Shown here one piece after another: positions 9,690-17,945 of a stretch of DNA of 64,000 nt. The stretch is from assembly GCA_038214135.1 (NCBI GenBank), contig JBBQSD010000007.1:32309-96308 (forward strand), read 5' to 3'. The first letter of the stretch is position 1, and each line of letters begins with the position of its first letter. The notes under the pieces are model-generated. The model made no database searches. It had not been told where the DNA came from and saw nothing but the letters and a program-made list of their open reading frames with translations. This DNA comes from JANLSE01 sp038214135. Lineage in GTDB: Bacteria > Chloroflexota > Chloroflexia > Chloroflexales > Roseiflexaceae. Position numbers and translations under genes: made by a program.

Positions 9690-10103
9690 CTATCGGGTGG
9701 CCACAGGCCGCTGTGCCATGCTGCTGCGCGCAACTGCCCGCAGATCGAGAAGGATTATCAGTTGATCATCGAAATCTAACACGCCAATCGCCCAGATATC
9801 GCGTAGGCAGCCAGAAATGAGCGTTGGTAGCGGACGGATCGTTGCCTGTTCGATTGATTGTTCTACACGTTCGACAAGAAATACAATTGGGCGGCGGCGC
9901 AGTGGAACTACCAGCCCGTGTTTGCGCCCGGGTGCTGATCGATCTGCGGGATCGAGAAGCGCACCAAGATCGATAGGAATCGCAGGGCGTTCTGCTGTGC
10001 TCAGTGATGCAAGATCCTGATCCGTTGCAACAACCTGCATTGATGTGAGATCATCACGCCGGATGGCATAGCGCCGAGTTGCAGTACTTATCAGCACAAT
10101 CAT
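9690..10103 (-). CDS. CheW-like adaptor, divergent
   Basis: 137 residues, matching a CheW fold in pattern: an N-terminal beta-rich part with VVATDQDL, a central IPIDLGALLDP segment, and the C-terminal IGVLDFDDQLIILLDLRAV typical of CheW domains. Similarity is lower than for the neighbouring CheW at 10111-10626, and the N-terminus is short. CheW proteins link receptors to CheA. Having two different CheWs beside one receptor suggests either a specialised array structure or a second, distant receptor class. It begins 7 bases after the upstream CheW gene. Confidence 0.78.
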   Translation of the reverse strand: MIVLISTATRRYAIRRDDLTSMQVVATDQDLASLSTAERPAIPIDLGALLDPADRSAPGRKHGLVVPLRRRPIVFLVERVEQSIEQATIRPLPTLISGCLRDIWAIGVLDFDDQLIILLDLRAVARSSMAQRPVATR

Positions 10104-10110
10104 TGCGACC

Positions 10111-10626
10111 TCACGACCACTCGCGCAGGCTATTTATGAGTTCGCCAAGATCAAGCAGCGCCATTGGTTCACCATCAATCTGAACGATGCCGCTCAAGAA
10201 TCGGGCGCGAGCGGGATCGAGTGCTGCTGGCACAAGTTCGATCTGATCGCCAGGAATTGATGCAAGATCGAGAACAGCATCGACGAGCAATGCCATATCG
10301 ATCTCCTGGTGCGAGACGATCACCAGCCGTGATGCGCGGGTGACATCGGCCAGCCCAAGATCGAGGGTGAGCCGCAGATCGACCACCGCCAGAATCGTGC
10401 CGCGCTGGCTAATAATGCCTGGCAGGCTACGCGGTGCGCCTGGAACCGGTGTAATGGTTCGATATCGTGCAACCTCACGCACACTCGATGATGGAATGGC
10501 ATACAATTCGTGCTCAACTCGAATCAGCAGAACATCCAGAGCATTCGTGCCATGGATGCTAGTTGTACTATTTGTGCCATTCAAGGATGGCCGCTCATGA
10601 GCATGGACGCCGTCTGCCGATGTCAT
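10111..10626 (-). CDS. cheW: CheW chemotaxis adaptor protein
   Basis: 171 residues. About 30 residues of Ser/Thr-rich leader precede a complete CheW domain: LLIRVEHELYAIPSSSVREV, VPGAPRSLPGIISQRGTILAVVD (split by the usual beta strands), DAVLDLASIPGDQIELV, and a final SGIVQIDGEPMALLDLGEL. It couples the MCP to CheA kinase. It is the first gene of the operon, and the 355 bases upstream are non-coding and contain the divergent promoter region for the polysaccharide deacetylase. Confidence in the family is high. Confidence 0.92.
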   Translation of the reverse strand: MTSADGVHAHERPSLNGTNSTTSIHGTNALDVLLIRVEHELYAIPSSSVREVARYRTITPVPGAPRSLPGIISQRGTILAVVDLRLTLDLGLADVTRASRLVIVSHQEIDMALLVDAVLDLASIPGDQIELVPAALDPARARFLSGIVQIDGEPMALLDLGELINSLREWS

Positions 10627-10981
10627 CGTGAACCTCTTGCCATACTACCGAAGCAATCATCGGATGGCATGCCCCGGCGCGCAGTTAGAACTACACCACC
10701 GGGGCAATCATGTCGAGAATACTATGGAATGCCGGGGATGGTCAAGACCATACAGTGAGCGGTTCGGGCAAGGTTTTGTTGCGGTACGCATTCAGCGGGA
10801 GATCCTGACAGCCGCCAACAACAGCGGTATAATGCGCCGACGAGACAGAGTATGCAGGAGTCAGAATAGCCACAGTAGAGACGCTGCGGTGAAGCGTCTG
10901 GCCGCCCTCACCTCCGGCCGGCGGCGCAGCCGGGTGAGGGAATGGTTCCCGCGAAAAACGAACCAATCATAATTCAGCTAT
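10627..10981. other. Intergenic region between divergent cheW and deacetylase genes
   Basis: 355 bases without a gene. It holds the promoter at 10805-10833, a degenerate AGACGCT/AGCGTCT hairpin at 10879-10899, and a second hairpin with outer arms CCCTCACC (10905-10912) and GGTGAGGG (10933-10940). Both hairpins belong to repeat families seen elsewhere in the window. No convincing minus-strand promoter for the che operon was identified by eye. Confidence 0.6.
10805..10833 (+). promoter_or_regulatory. Sigma-70-type promoter for the polysaccharide deacetylase
   Basis: CTGACA at 10805-10810 and a perfect TATAAT at 10828-10833 are separated by 17 bases, the ideal spacing. Transcription would start near 10840, giving a leader of about 140 bases that includes both repeat hairpins before the ATG at 10982. 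Confidence 0.6.
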
Positions 10982-12127
10982 ATGATGGCAATAACAGGAT
11001 CATCTATGCGGCGTTCAAAACTTCGATCTCGCACCCTTGCTCGCACGCTTGCCGCTCCAAAGCTGTTGCTTGGCCGTGATTTTCTTGTTGCGCTGTTGTT
11101 GCTGATTATTGGTGGGGCACTGCCCTGCGCAACAACACTGACTGATCCACGGGTGGCGGCGATCCGACGTATTGCAGTTGCGAATGCTCGTGTAGATCAG
11201 CCCGGCATTGGAGTTGTTCCTTCATCATCTGGCGAGCTGCCGCTCGGAGCGACGGTGACGCTAGCGCCTGAAACGGTGCTGGCCAGTATAGATCAACCTA
11301 GCACTCCAATTGCTCCTGCTCCTGTGGGACTATTGCCAACACTCATTCCGATTGTGCCGACAGCAGTGCTGTCTGGTTCATCTGCGCCGATACAACCTGT
11401 GCCAGGATCGGCACCGCCAAGTGTGCAGAATGGCCCTATCGATTCATCTGTGGTGATAGCGCCGATTATACTGATGTATCACTATATTCGAACTGTTGAT
11501 CCATCGATTGATCCACTCGGCTATGAGCTTTCGGTGACGCCAGAGCTGTTCGAGCAACATATGGCCTGGCTGGCAAGCAATGGCTATACGGGTATTCGGG
11601 CCGATATGCTGCTGCGCTGTGTTCGCCACGAACTCGCATGCCCACCAAAGCCAATTGGCATCACATTCGATGATGGCTATGCCGATGCCTATAGTGCGGC
11701 ACTGCCCATCCTGCAACGCTATGGGTTTACCGCAACCTTCTATATTGTCAATAGTTTCGTTGGGCAGCCACCATACATGAACTGGGATCAACTGGCCGTG
11801 CTGCGTGATACTGGTATGGAAATTGGCTCACACACGCTTGATCATTTCATGCTGACACGCCTTGATCTGCCTGAGATGGTTCGGCAGATCACCCAATCGA
11901 AGCAGGATCTTGAGCGAGCGCTTGGTGTGAATATTGTAAGTTTCTGCTACCCAGTTGGCGATTACGATGCTACGGTTGTCGAGCAGGTGCGAGCAGCCAG
12001 TTTCGCCTTTGCGGTCACAACCCGCTGGGATAATAATTATAGTGATCCAATGACGCTGCCGAGGCGGCGGGTGGCCGGTGGAACAAGTGTGGAAAGTTTT
12101 GGTTGGATCATTACAGAGGGCGGCTGA
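10982..12127 (+). CDS. Polysaccharide deacetylase (NodB-homology), membrane-anchored
   Basis: 381 residues. A basic N-terminus and a hydrophobic helix (about residues 27-47, LLLGRDFLVALLLLIIGGAL) suggest a signal anchor. A Pro/Ala/Ser-rich spacer (about 60-155) would cross the wall. Residues about 155-375 are a CE4 domain with the metal/catalytic motif ITFDDGYADAY, the second motif IGSHTLDHFMLTRL (His pair), and the later SFCYPVGDYD. Such enzymes remove N-acetyl or O-acetyl groups from wall or exopolysaccharides. The two metal histidines and the catalytic Asp are present. The gene stands alone with its own promoter. ATG at 10985 is an equally possible start. Confidence 0.9.
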   Translation: MMAITGSSMRRSKLRSRTLARTLAAPKLLLGRDFLVALLLLIIGGALPCATTLTDPRVAAIRRIAVANARVDQPGIGVVPSSSGELPLGATVTLAPETVLASIDQPSTPIAPAPVGLLPTLIPIVPTAVLSGSSAPIQPVPGSAPPSVQNGPIDSSVVIAPIILMYHYIRTVDPSIDPLGYELSVTPELFEQHMAWLASNGYTGIRADMLLRCVRHELACPPKPIGITFDDGYADAYSAALPILQRYGFTATFYIVNSFVGQPPYMNWDQLAVLRDTGMEIGSHTLDHFMLTRLDLPEMVRQITQSKQDLERALGVNIVSFCYPVGDYDATVVEQVRAASFAFAVTTRWDNNYSDPMTLPRRRVAGGTSVESFGWIITEGG

Positions 12128-12276
12128 GAAGCAAGGATTCAGGAGTCGGAAGTCTGAATTCTGATATGGATGGTGATCGTGCGAACGGAAAGCGGGGGGT
12201 TGGGGCACAGCCCCGAGAAAACTCCCTTCCTCTTTTTTACATATGCAGTAGAATTACTATAAGAAAGGATTACCTC

Positions 12277-13008
12277 ATGTCGCTTGATGGAATGGTTGCA
12301 CTGGTTACTGGCGGCGGGACGGGCGTTGGGGCTGCAATCGCGCAGGTTCTGGCCAATGCTGGAGCGCAGGTGATGGTGGTTGGCCGACGGGAGGAACCAC
12401 TGCGCGAGGTGTCCGCTTCGATCATGCAGGGCCCGCTTGTTCGCTGGCAGGTTGCCGATGTGACAGATCGGGATCAAGTTGGGCTGCTGATCGAGCGGGT
12501 TGAGGCGGCCTGTGGCCCTGTCGATATTCTGGTGAATAATGCTGGTGCAAATATCGTTGCCCGCAAACTGGCCGATCTGGATCCAGCCGATTGGGATGCG
12601 CTGGTTGCCGTCAATGCAACAGGCCCATTTAATCTGGTGCATGCACTGCTGCCATCGATGCGTCATCGTGGCAATGGGTTGATCATCAATATCTCCTCGA
12701 TTGCAGGGATTCGCCCAAGTGCCCTTGCTGGTGCTGCCTATAATGCTTCCAAACATGCGCTTTCGGCACTCAATGCATCGATCAATCTTGAAGAATCCGC
12801 CAATGGCATTCGGGCGACACTGCTTGCGCCAGGGGAAACGAATACGCCATTGCTGGATCGAAGGCCAGTGAAGGTGAGTGATGAGGCCCGTGCGCGTATT
12901 CTGCAGCCAGAAGATATTGCTGCTGCCGTTCTGTTCATTGCCATGCTGCCGCCACGTGCGTGCGTCCCAGAATTGGTGATCACACCAACGATCTACCCAT
13001 TTGCCTGA
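12277..13008 (+). CDS. Short-chain dehydrogenase/reductase (SDR)
   Basis: 243 residues from the ATG at 12277, which has AGAAAGGAT about 8 bases upstream; the frame extends upstream but that part has no SDR similarity. Classical SDR features are the nucleotide-binding TGGGTGVG near the N-terminus, NNAGANIV, the catalytic Ser in NISSIAG, and YNASK with the catalytic Tyr and Lys. The Arg in VVGRRE after strand beta-2 suggests NADP(H) preference. The substrate cannot be told. It lies 150 bases after the deacetylase and is probably transcribed separately. Confidence 0.88.
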   Translation: MSLDGMVALVTGGGTGVGAAIAQVLANAGAQVMVVGRREEPLREVSASIMQGPLVRWQVADVTDRDQVGLLIERVEAACGPVDILVNNAGANIVARKLADLDPADWDALVAVNATGPFNLVHALLPSMRHRGNGLIINISSIAGIRPSALAGAAYNASKHALSALNASINLEESANGIRATLLAPGETNTPLLDRRPVKVSDEARARILQPEDIAAAVLFIAMLPPRACVPELVITPTIYPFA

Positions 13009-13051
13009 TCAGTGATTACCAAATACAGGTGATAAGCCAAGCACCGAATCC

Positions 13052-13075
13052 AGAATGCTACTATAATGGCATTCT
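13052..13075 (+). promoter_or_regulatory. -10 element inside an inverted repeat before the GH57 gene
   Basis: AGAATGC (13052-13058) and GCATTCT (13069-13075) form a perfect 7-base inverted repeat with a 10-base centre that contains TATAAT at 13062-13067. A -35 box is not obvious. The layout is that of a repressor site covering a -10 box, upstream of the ATG at 13105. Confidence 0.45.
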
Positions 13076-13104
13076 TACCCGCATTGTTGAGCGTTAGGTG
13101 AACT

Positions 13105-15081
13105 ATGCGAAAAGTTGGTGCGTTTACATTCGTTCTCCATAGCCACATCCCCTACTGTCGGCAGGCTGGCCGTTGGCCGCATGGTGAGGAGTGGCTGCAC
13201 GAGGCCGCTGCCGAAACGTACATTCCACTACTTAACGCATTGTATGATCTTGTTGAAGAGGGGTTGGTTCCAAAACTGACGATTGGTATTACTCCGATTT
13301 TAGCTGAGCAACTCGCCGATGCGGAGATTATCCAGCATTTCCAGGAATATCTGCTGGAGAAGATCGCCGCCGCCGATAAAGATATTGCGCGGCTGGAAGC
13401 GGTTGCTGAAGTTGCCGCCGCCCCTGATGCGGCACCTGATCAGGCCGTAGCGCTTGCGGATGCTGCCGCTGCCACTATTGAAGCCGAACGTGTTGCAACG
13501 CTGGATCTGCCGGTTGCTCAACGAACTGCAGAAGCTGTTGAAGAATTGACCGAGCGCGAGGAGCAGGATATTGCTGCTCTGGTGAAGCCAATTGCTGGCG
13601 ACCGGCCCCTGGATGAGGCGGAAGAAACTGAGACAATCGACGAAGCAGATGCTGATGACGAGTCGCCCATTCCTTCCGAATCGGCAGCAAAGGATCTTCC
13701 CGATCCGCATCGATTGTTCCTAGCCCGCTGGTATCGCGATTGGTATGCCGCTACATTGCGTTCGTTTAGCGAACGCTTCGGGCACGATATTATTGGTGCC
13801 TTTCGCAAGCTCCAGGATGTTGGCGCGATCGAGATCATCACAAGCATGGCAACCCATTGCTACACGCCATTGCTGGCCCGCGATTCGACGATCTATGCGC
13901 AGCTTGCCACAGGCATCGATTCATATGAGCGCCATTTCGGTCGCCGCCCACGGGCGATCTGGCTGCCGGAATGCGCCTATCGCCCGGCATTTATTGAAGA
14001 GCGCAGTGGCATGCAGAAGCCAGGCGTCGAGGAATTTTTGGCGGCCCAGGGCATTGGCTGCTTCTTCTCCGAAACACATCTGGTTGAGGGCGGGCGTCCA
14101 GTTGGCAAAGCAACCGATGATGCAGTCGGGCCATATGCAGCTATTCGCCGCAAATATGTTGCACCTGCCGAAGATTTTGTTGAACCAAGCTCGCGCACAA
14201 CCTACCAACCCTATACTGTTGCTAGTGCGCCAGTTGCGGTGATTGGTCGTAATGATCGCACCGGCAGCCAGGTTTGGTCGGGGGCGCATGGCTACCCTGG
14301 CGATCCAAACTACCGTGAGTTCCATAAGAAGGATAGCTTCAGTGGCTTGCAATACTGGCGTGTCACCGGGCCGGGCGTCGATCTTGGTGAGAAGGATTAT
14401 TGGCACCCAGATTGGGCCGAGGAACGGGTGGCCAGCCATGCGGCGCATTTTGTTGGCCTGGTGGAAGAATTGCTCACCGATTATGAGACTGCTACGGGCA
14501 GCCATGGGCTGATCGCATCGAACTACGATACCGAGTTGTTTGGCCATTGGTGGTATGAGGGCATCGCCTGGTTGAAGGGTGTGCTGCGTGGTTTGGCTCA
14601 GAGCGAGGTGGTTGATCTGACCACTGCCAGTGAGTATCTGGCTGCTCACCCGCCGACAGTTGCGATGATGTTGCCAGAGGGATCGTGGGGTTCTGGTGGA
14701 ACCCACTATACCTGGCAGAATGCCGATAATGAATGGGTTTGGCCGCTCATCCATGGTGCCGAGCGCACGATGGAGCGCCTGGTTGCCGAATTCCCGCGTG
14801 CTGGTGAGAATATCGCCTTTGTGCTGGCCCAGTGTGCCCGTGAGTTAGTATTGCTTCAATCGAGCGATTGGCCATTTCTGATTGCTACCGGCCAGGCGCG
14901 CGAGTATAGCGAGGGGCGGTTTGCCGAGCATCTGGCCCGTTTCCAACGGCTTGTTGCTGCGCTAGAGGGCCGCAATCTGATCGAGGCGCGTTCTTTGGCA
15001 GAACAGTATAACGCGCTCGATAATCCATTCCCGATGATCGATTATCGGTTGTTTGCAGAACGTGAGGGCCGGGCGACGTAG
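13105..15081 (+). CDS. GH57 family 1,4-alpha-glucan branching enzyme
   Basis: 658 residues. The N-terminus GAFTFVLHSHIPYCR is the first GH57 signature (His-x-His). Nucleophile candidate E289 lies in IWLPECAYRP and the acid/base candidate D475 in SNYDTELFGHWWYEG, as in DUF1957-type branching enzymes (TK1436 group). These make alpha-1,6 branches in glycogen-like glucans in the cytoplasm. The C-terminal part (about 530-655) has the helical region of this group with SSDWPFLI. Unusually, residues about 92-200 are an Ala/Glu/Asp-rich, low-complexity insertion between core elements. Glycogen synthesis genes are not adjacent. Confidence 0.9.
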   Translation: MRKVGAFTFVLHSHIPYCRQAGRWPHGEEWLHEAAAETYIPLLNALYDLVEEGLVPKLTIGITPILAEQLADAEIIQHFQEYLLEKIAAADKDIARLEAVAEVAAAPDAAPDQAVALADAAAATIEAERVATLDLPVAQRTAEAVEELTEREEQDIAALVKPIAGDRPLDEAEETETIDEADADDESPIPSESAAKDLPDPHRLFLARWYRDWYAATLRSFSERFGHDIIGAFRKLQDVGAIEIITSMATHCYTPLLARDSTIYAQLATGIDSYERHFGRRPRAIWLPECAYRPAFIEERSGMQKPGVEEFLAAQGIGCFFSETHLVEGGRPVGKATDDAVGPYAAIRRKYVAPAEDFVEPSSRTTYQPYTVASAPVAVIGRNDRTGSQVWSGAHGYPGDPNYREFHKKDSFSGLQYWRVTGPGVDLGEKDYWHPDWAEERVASHAAHFVGLVEELLTDYETATGSHGLIASNYDTELFGHWWYEGIAWLKGVLRGLAQSEVVDLTTASEYLAAHPPTVAMMLPEGSWGSGGTHYTWQNADNEWVWPLIHGAERTMERLVAEFPRAGENIAFVLAQCARELVLLQSSDWPFLIATGQAREYSEGRFAEHLARFQRLVAALEGRNLIEARSLAEQYNALDNPFPMIDYRLFAEREGRAT

Positions 15082-15198
15082 AATCAGGAGTCAGGAGTCA
15101 GAAGCACCGTCCCTGGTAAAGATGCCCTGGTGGAGCGTCTGGCAAAGCATCGGGTATCTGGCAAAGCATTGGGCATCCGGTACACGATCTGGGTTTCT

Positions 15199-16545
15199 AT
15201 GAAAGTACTTATTCTTGGGAATGATGGCCGCGCCCATGTGATGACATGGAAACTGCTGAATAGTTCCTTGGTTCAGGAGGTCGTTTGTGCGCCAGGAAAT
15301 GGCGGAACGGCTCAATTGGCGTTACACGCCGATCTTGATCAACAGGATTCAATCGGGATTGCCCGTTGGTGTTTCGATGAACAGTTTGATCTTGTGTTCC
15401 CAACCAATAGCACATCGCTTCAGGCTGGCCTCGTTGATGAAACGCTATCGCTTCAGGTAGGTGTGTGTGGGCCGCCACAGCGAACGGTTGCGCTTGAGCA
15501 AAGTCGCTGCCAGGCCAAGGAGTTTATGCTACGCCACCGCATCCCAACCGCGCCTGGCCGGCCATTCAATGATCTCACAACAGCCGAGAAATTCCTGGCA
15601 TCGCAGCCGCTGCCGGTAATGATCAAGGCCGATCACTCATCCGGCGGAGAACAGGTGTATATTGATCGCTATGCGGCGCTGGAAGGATTGCGAACCCTGT
15701 TTGCCGCACGCCCACTCGATTCCAACCAGAGCGGGGTGGTGATCGAGGCGTTTCTGCCGGGAGCACGGGTGGCGCTTTCGGCGTTTACCGATGGGCGGAC
15801 TGCGGTGCCGCTGTTGCCGGTGCGATTATATGATCGGGCTGAACCAAGCGATACCGCGCCAATTGCTGTTGGTGTTGGTGCCCACACAAGCAGTTCGAAT
15901 TTTTCGCGCCAGTTGGCGGAATATCTGCAGCGCAAGTTTCTACAGCCATTTGTGGATGGCCTGGCACACGATGGGCTGCCCAGTTGGGGCATTTTGGGTA
16001 TCGATTGTATCATTGCTCCCGATGGGCCGCGTGCAATCGGGTTGCGCTATGCGCTGCGCGAGGGTGAGGCTCAGGTTGTGCTGCCGCGCCTTGAGGATGA
16101 TCTGATGCCCTGGATCCAGGCTATGTTTACCCAACGGCTGCATGAGCGCCCGCCACCGGTATGGAGCCCGACCCCCAATGTCGGGTTGGGATTGTTTGCT
16201 CGGGGCTACCCGATCTCATTTGCCTATGGTGGCTTTGTCCAGGGGCTTGAAGATCTTGATGAAGGAGTGTTGGCCTTTCATAGTTCAACGGCCCATCCTG
16301 GTGCGGTGTTAACCTACACACCCCAACAGAATCGGGCCAACCTGAACCAGACGCTTGGGCGCTTGTTTGGGATGACGGGCCTTTCGACTGGTGGGTTGCA
16401 TTCGACTGGCGGTTTGGTGCTGACGATTGTGGCCCAGGGTGCGACGCTGGCCGGGGCGCGTGGGCGGGCGCTTGTGAATGCCGAGCGAGTTCAGTTCGCC
16501 GGGCGAGCGTTCCGCGATGATATTGGTGCGAAGGAATTTGCCTAA
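15199..16545 (+). CDS. PurD-like ATP-grasp protein, probably catalytically degenerate
   Basis: 448 residues from ATG 15199 (the frame opens earlier, but family similarity begins here with MKVLILGNDGRAHVMTWKL). The whole length aligns by eye with phosphoribosylamine-glycine ligase: an N domain, the PVMIKADHSSGGEQV phosphate loop, VVIEAFLPGARVALSAFTDG, and a C-terminal part ending ARGRALVNAERVQF-AGRAFRDDIG. Key PurD motifs are altered. The AQDHKR region reads VRLYDR, the NTGGMGA region reads VGVGAH, and the Mg-ligand motif ExNxRFGDPE reads with Gly281 and Arg283 in place of Glu and Asn. This suggests a paralogue with a new or non-catalytic role. No other purine genes adjoin it. Confidence 0.82.
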   Translation: MKVLILGNDGRAHVMTWKLLNSSLVQEVVCAPGNGGTAQLALHADLDQQDSIGIARWCFDEQFDLVFPTNSTSLQAGLVDETLSLQVGVCGPPQRTVALEQSRCQAKEFMLRHRIPTAPGRPFNDLTTAEKFLASQPLPVMIKADHSSGGEQVYIDRYAALEGLRTLFAARPLDSNQSGVVIEAFLPGARVALSAFTDGRTAVPLLPVRLYDRAEPSDTAPIAVGVGAHTSSSNFSRQLAEYLQRKFLQPFVDGLAHDGLPSWGILGIDCIIAPDGPRAIGLRYALREGEAQVVLPRLEDDLMPWIQAMFTQRLHERPPPVWSPTPNVGLGLFARGYPISFAYGGFVQGLEDLDEGVLAFHSSTAHPGAVLTYTPQQNRANLNQTLGRLFGMTGLSTGGLHSTGGLVLTIVAQGATLAGARGRALVNAERVQFAGRAFRDDIGAKEFA

Positions 16546-16570
16546 ACTCATCGCACAATGAAACCTGCAG

Positions 16571-16590
16571 GGACGCGATACATCGCGTCC
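16571..16590. repeat. Palindrome, GGACGCGAT family
   Basis: GGACGCGAT and ATCGCGTCC face each other across two bases, in the gap after the PurD-like gene. It is the same palindrome as at 17899-17926 with shorter arms. It could act as a transcription terminator without a T-run or be a mobile repeat remnant. Confidence 0.7.
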
Positions 16591-16634
16591 GTACGCAGTC
16601 AGGTGTATGGCGAGATGATTGTGAGGAAGATCTG

Positions 16635-17891
16635 TTGGATTGGCCAGATACAGTAGACATGGTAATCGATGGGATCGCCCAGGGTGGCGAGGGTGTTGGG
16701 CGCTGGGATGAGCGGGTTGTGTTTGCTGGTGGTGGGTTGCCAGGCGAGCATGTTCGGGTTGTGCTGCGTGAACGGCGGGTCAATTATGCTCGCGGCGATG
16801 TTGTCGATATTCTGAATGCATCGCCGGATCGCATTCCGCCACGCGATCCCTATGCCGGCCATATGCCCTGGCAGCATATCGCGTATGATGCGCAACTGCG
16901 CTACAAACGCCAGATACTGATTGAACAGCTTGCCAAGATTGCGGGATTACGCGATATTCCAGTCGATCAAACATTGGCGGTTTCGGCACCCTGGGGCTAT
17001 CGAACTACTGCCCGGCTGCATAGCGATGGGCTGATCGTCGGCTACCATGTGGCATCATCGAATGCCATTCAGCCAGCAACGATCGATCCGCTGCTCTACC
17101 CAGCGCTCAATAATGCACTGGCCGCGTTGCCTGGTGCCCTGGCGATTGAACCGGTGCATGAGTTGTTTGAAGTGTTATTGCGCGTGAGCGAAACTGATGG
17201 CTACACGCTGGCAGGGCTTGATGGCCGTGATGATCTGCGGCTGACGGCAGCCCGCTGGCGGGCACGCTGCCAAGCACTGGCGGGTGTGCTGGTTGGCCCA
17301 CAGCTATCAATTGCGATGGGTGCTGATCGGCTGACTGAAGATCTCGATGGGATTACATTTCTGCTGCGCCCAACAACCTTCTTTCAGGTCAATCTTGCGG
17401 CGGCTAGGGCATTGCTCGGCCTGGTTCAGGAGGGTTTGGCACTACAGGGAACCGAGCGATTGCTCGATCTGTTCTGTGGTGCAGGAGCCTTTGCGTTGCC
17501 ACTGGCGGCCCGCGCAGCAAGCGTGATCGGGGTCGAAGCTGGTGGTGGTGCGGTTGAGGATGCGATTGCGGCTGCCGAGCTGAATGGCATCACCAATGTC
17601 GAATTCTGGGCTGGTCATGTCGAGCAGGCATTGGCCGAAGTCGAGGATCGCGTCGATGCAGTAGTCCTCGATCCACCACGGCGCGGCTGCCATCCATCGG
17701 CACTCGATGAGTTATTGCGATTGCAGCCACGGCGTATCGTGTATGTCTCGTGCCAACCAGCGACATTAGCCCGTGATCTGCGGGTACTGGTTGAGGGGGG
17801 CTATGCCGTTTTGCGGGTCACGCCAGTCGATCTGTTCCCGCAAACACCGCATATTGAGAGTGTGACGGTGCTTGAGTATCGGGGAATCTAA
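16635..17891 (+). CDS. Class I SAM-dependent RNA (uracil-5-) methyltransferase, RlmD/TrmA-type
   Basis: 418 residues from TTG 16635, chosen because GAGGAAG precedes it by about 8 bases. An N-terminal TRAM domain (about 1-58) is followed by a variable region and the methyltransferase core: FFQVN, LLDLFCGAGAFALPLA (SAM), VVLDPPRRGCHP, and the catalytic Cys in YVSCQPATLARDL, ending DLFPQTPHIESV. The family makes m5U in 23S rRNA or tRNA. The Fe-S cluster cysteines usual in RlmD are absent: the CxxCGGCxxQH-type segment reads DPYAGHMPWQHIAYDAQL, and only four Cys remain, none in those positions. It is therefore an Fe-S-free variant; which RNA it modifies is not clear. Confidence 0.9.
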   Translation: MDWPDTVDMVIDGIAQGGEGVGRWDERVVFAGGGLPGEHVRVVLRERRVNYARGDVVDILNASPDRIPPRDPYAGHMPWQHIAYDAQLRYKRQILIEQLAKIAGLRDIPVDQTLAVSAPWGYRTTARLHSDGLIVGYHVASSNAIQPATIDPLLYPALNNALAALPGALAIEPVHELFEVLLRVSETDGYTLAGLDGRDDLRLTAARWRARCQALAGVLVGPQLSIAMGADRLTEDLDGITFLLRPTTFFQVNLAAARALLGLVQEGLALQGTERLLDLFCGAGAFALPLAARAASVIGVEAGGGAVEDAIAAAELNGITNVEFWAGHVEQALAEVEDRVDAVVLDPPRRGCHPSALDELLRLQPRRIVYVSCQPATLARDLRVLVEGGYAVLRVTPVDLFPQTPHIESVTVLEYRGI

Positions 17892-17898
17892 GAAATGT

Positions 17899-17926
17899 GT
17901 ACGGACGCGATAGATCGCGTCCGTAC
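17899..17926. terminator. Perfect palindrome between convergent genes
   Basis: GTACGGACGCGAT (17899-17911) and ATCGCGTCCGTAC (17914-17926) form 13-base perfect arms around two bases. It sits between the stop of the methyltransferase gene and the convergent stop at 17946, where a bidirectional terminator is expected, but there is no T-run. It belongs to the dispersed GTAnnGACGC palindrome family. Confidence 0.6.
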
Positions 17927-17945
17927 GAGATCGGCGGGATGTTTC

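Noticed and set aside
13921..14754. 277-residue minus-strand open frame
   Set aside because: It is antisense to the GH57 catalytic domain; no motif or ribosome site supports it.
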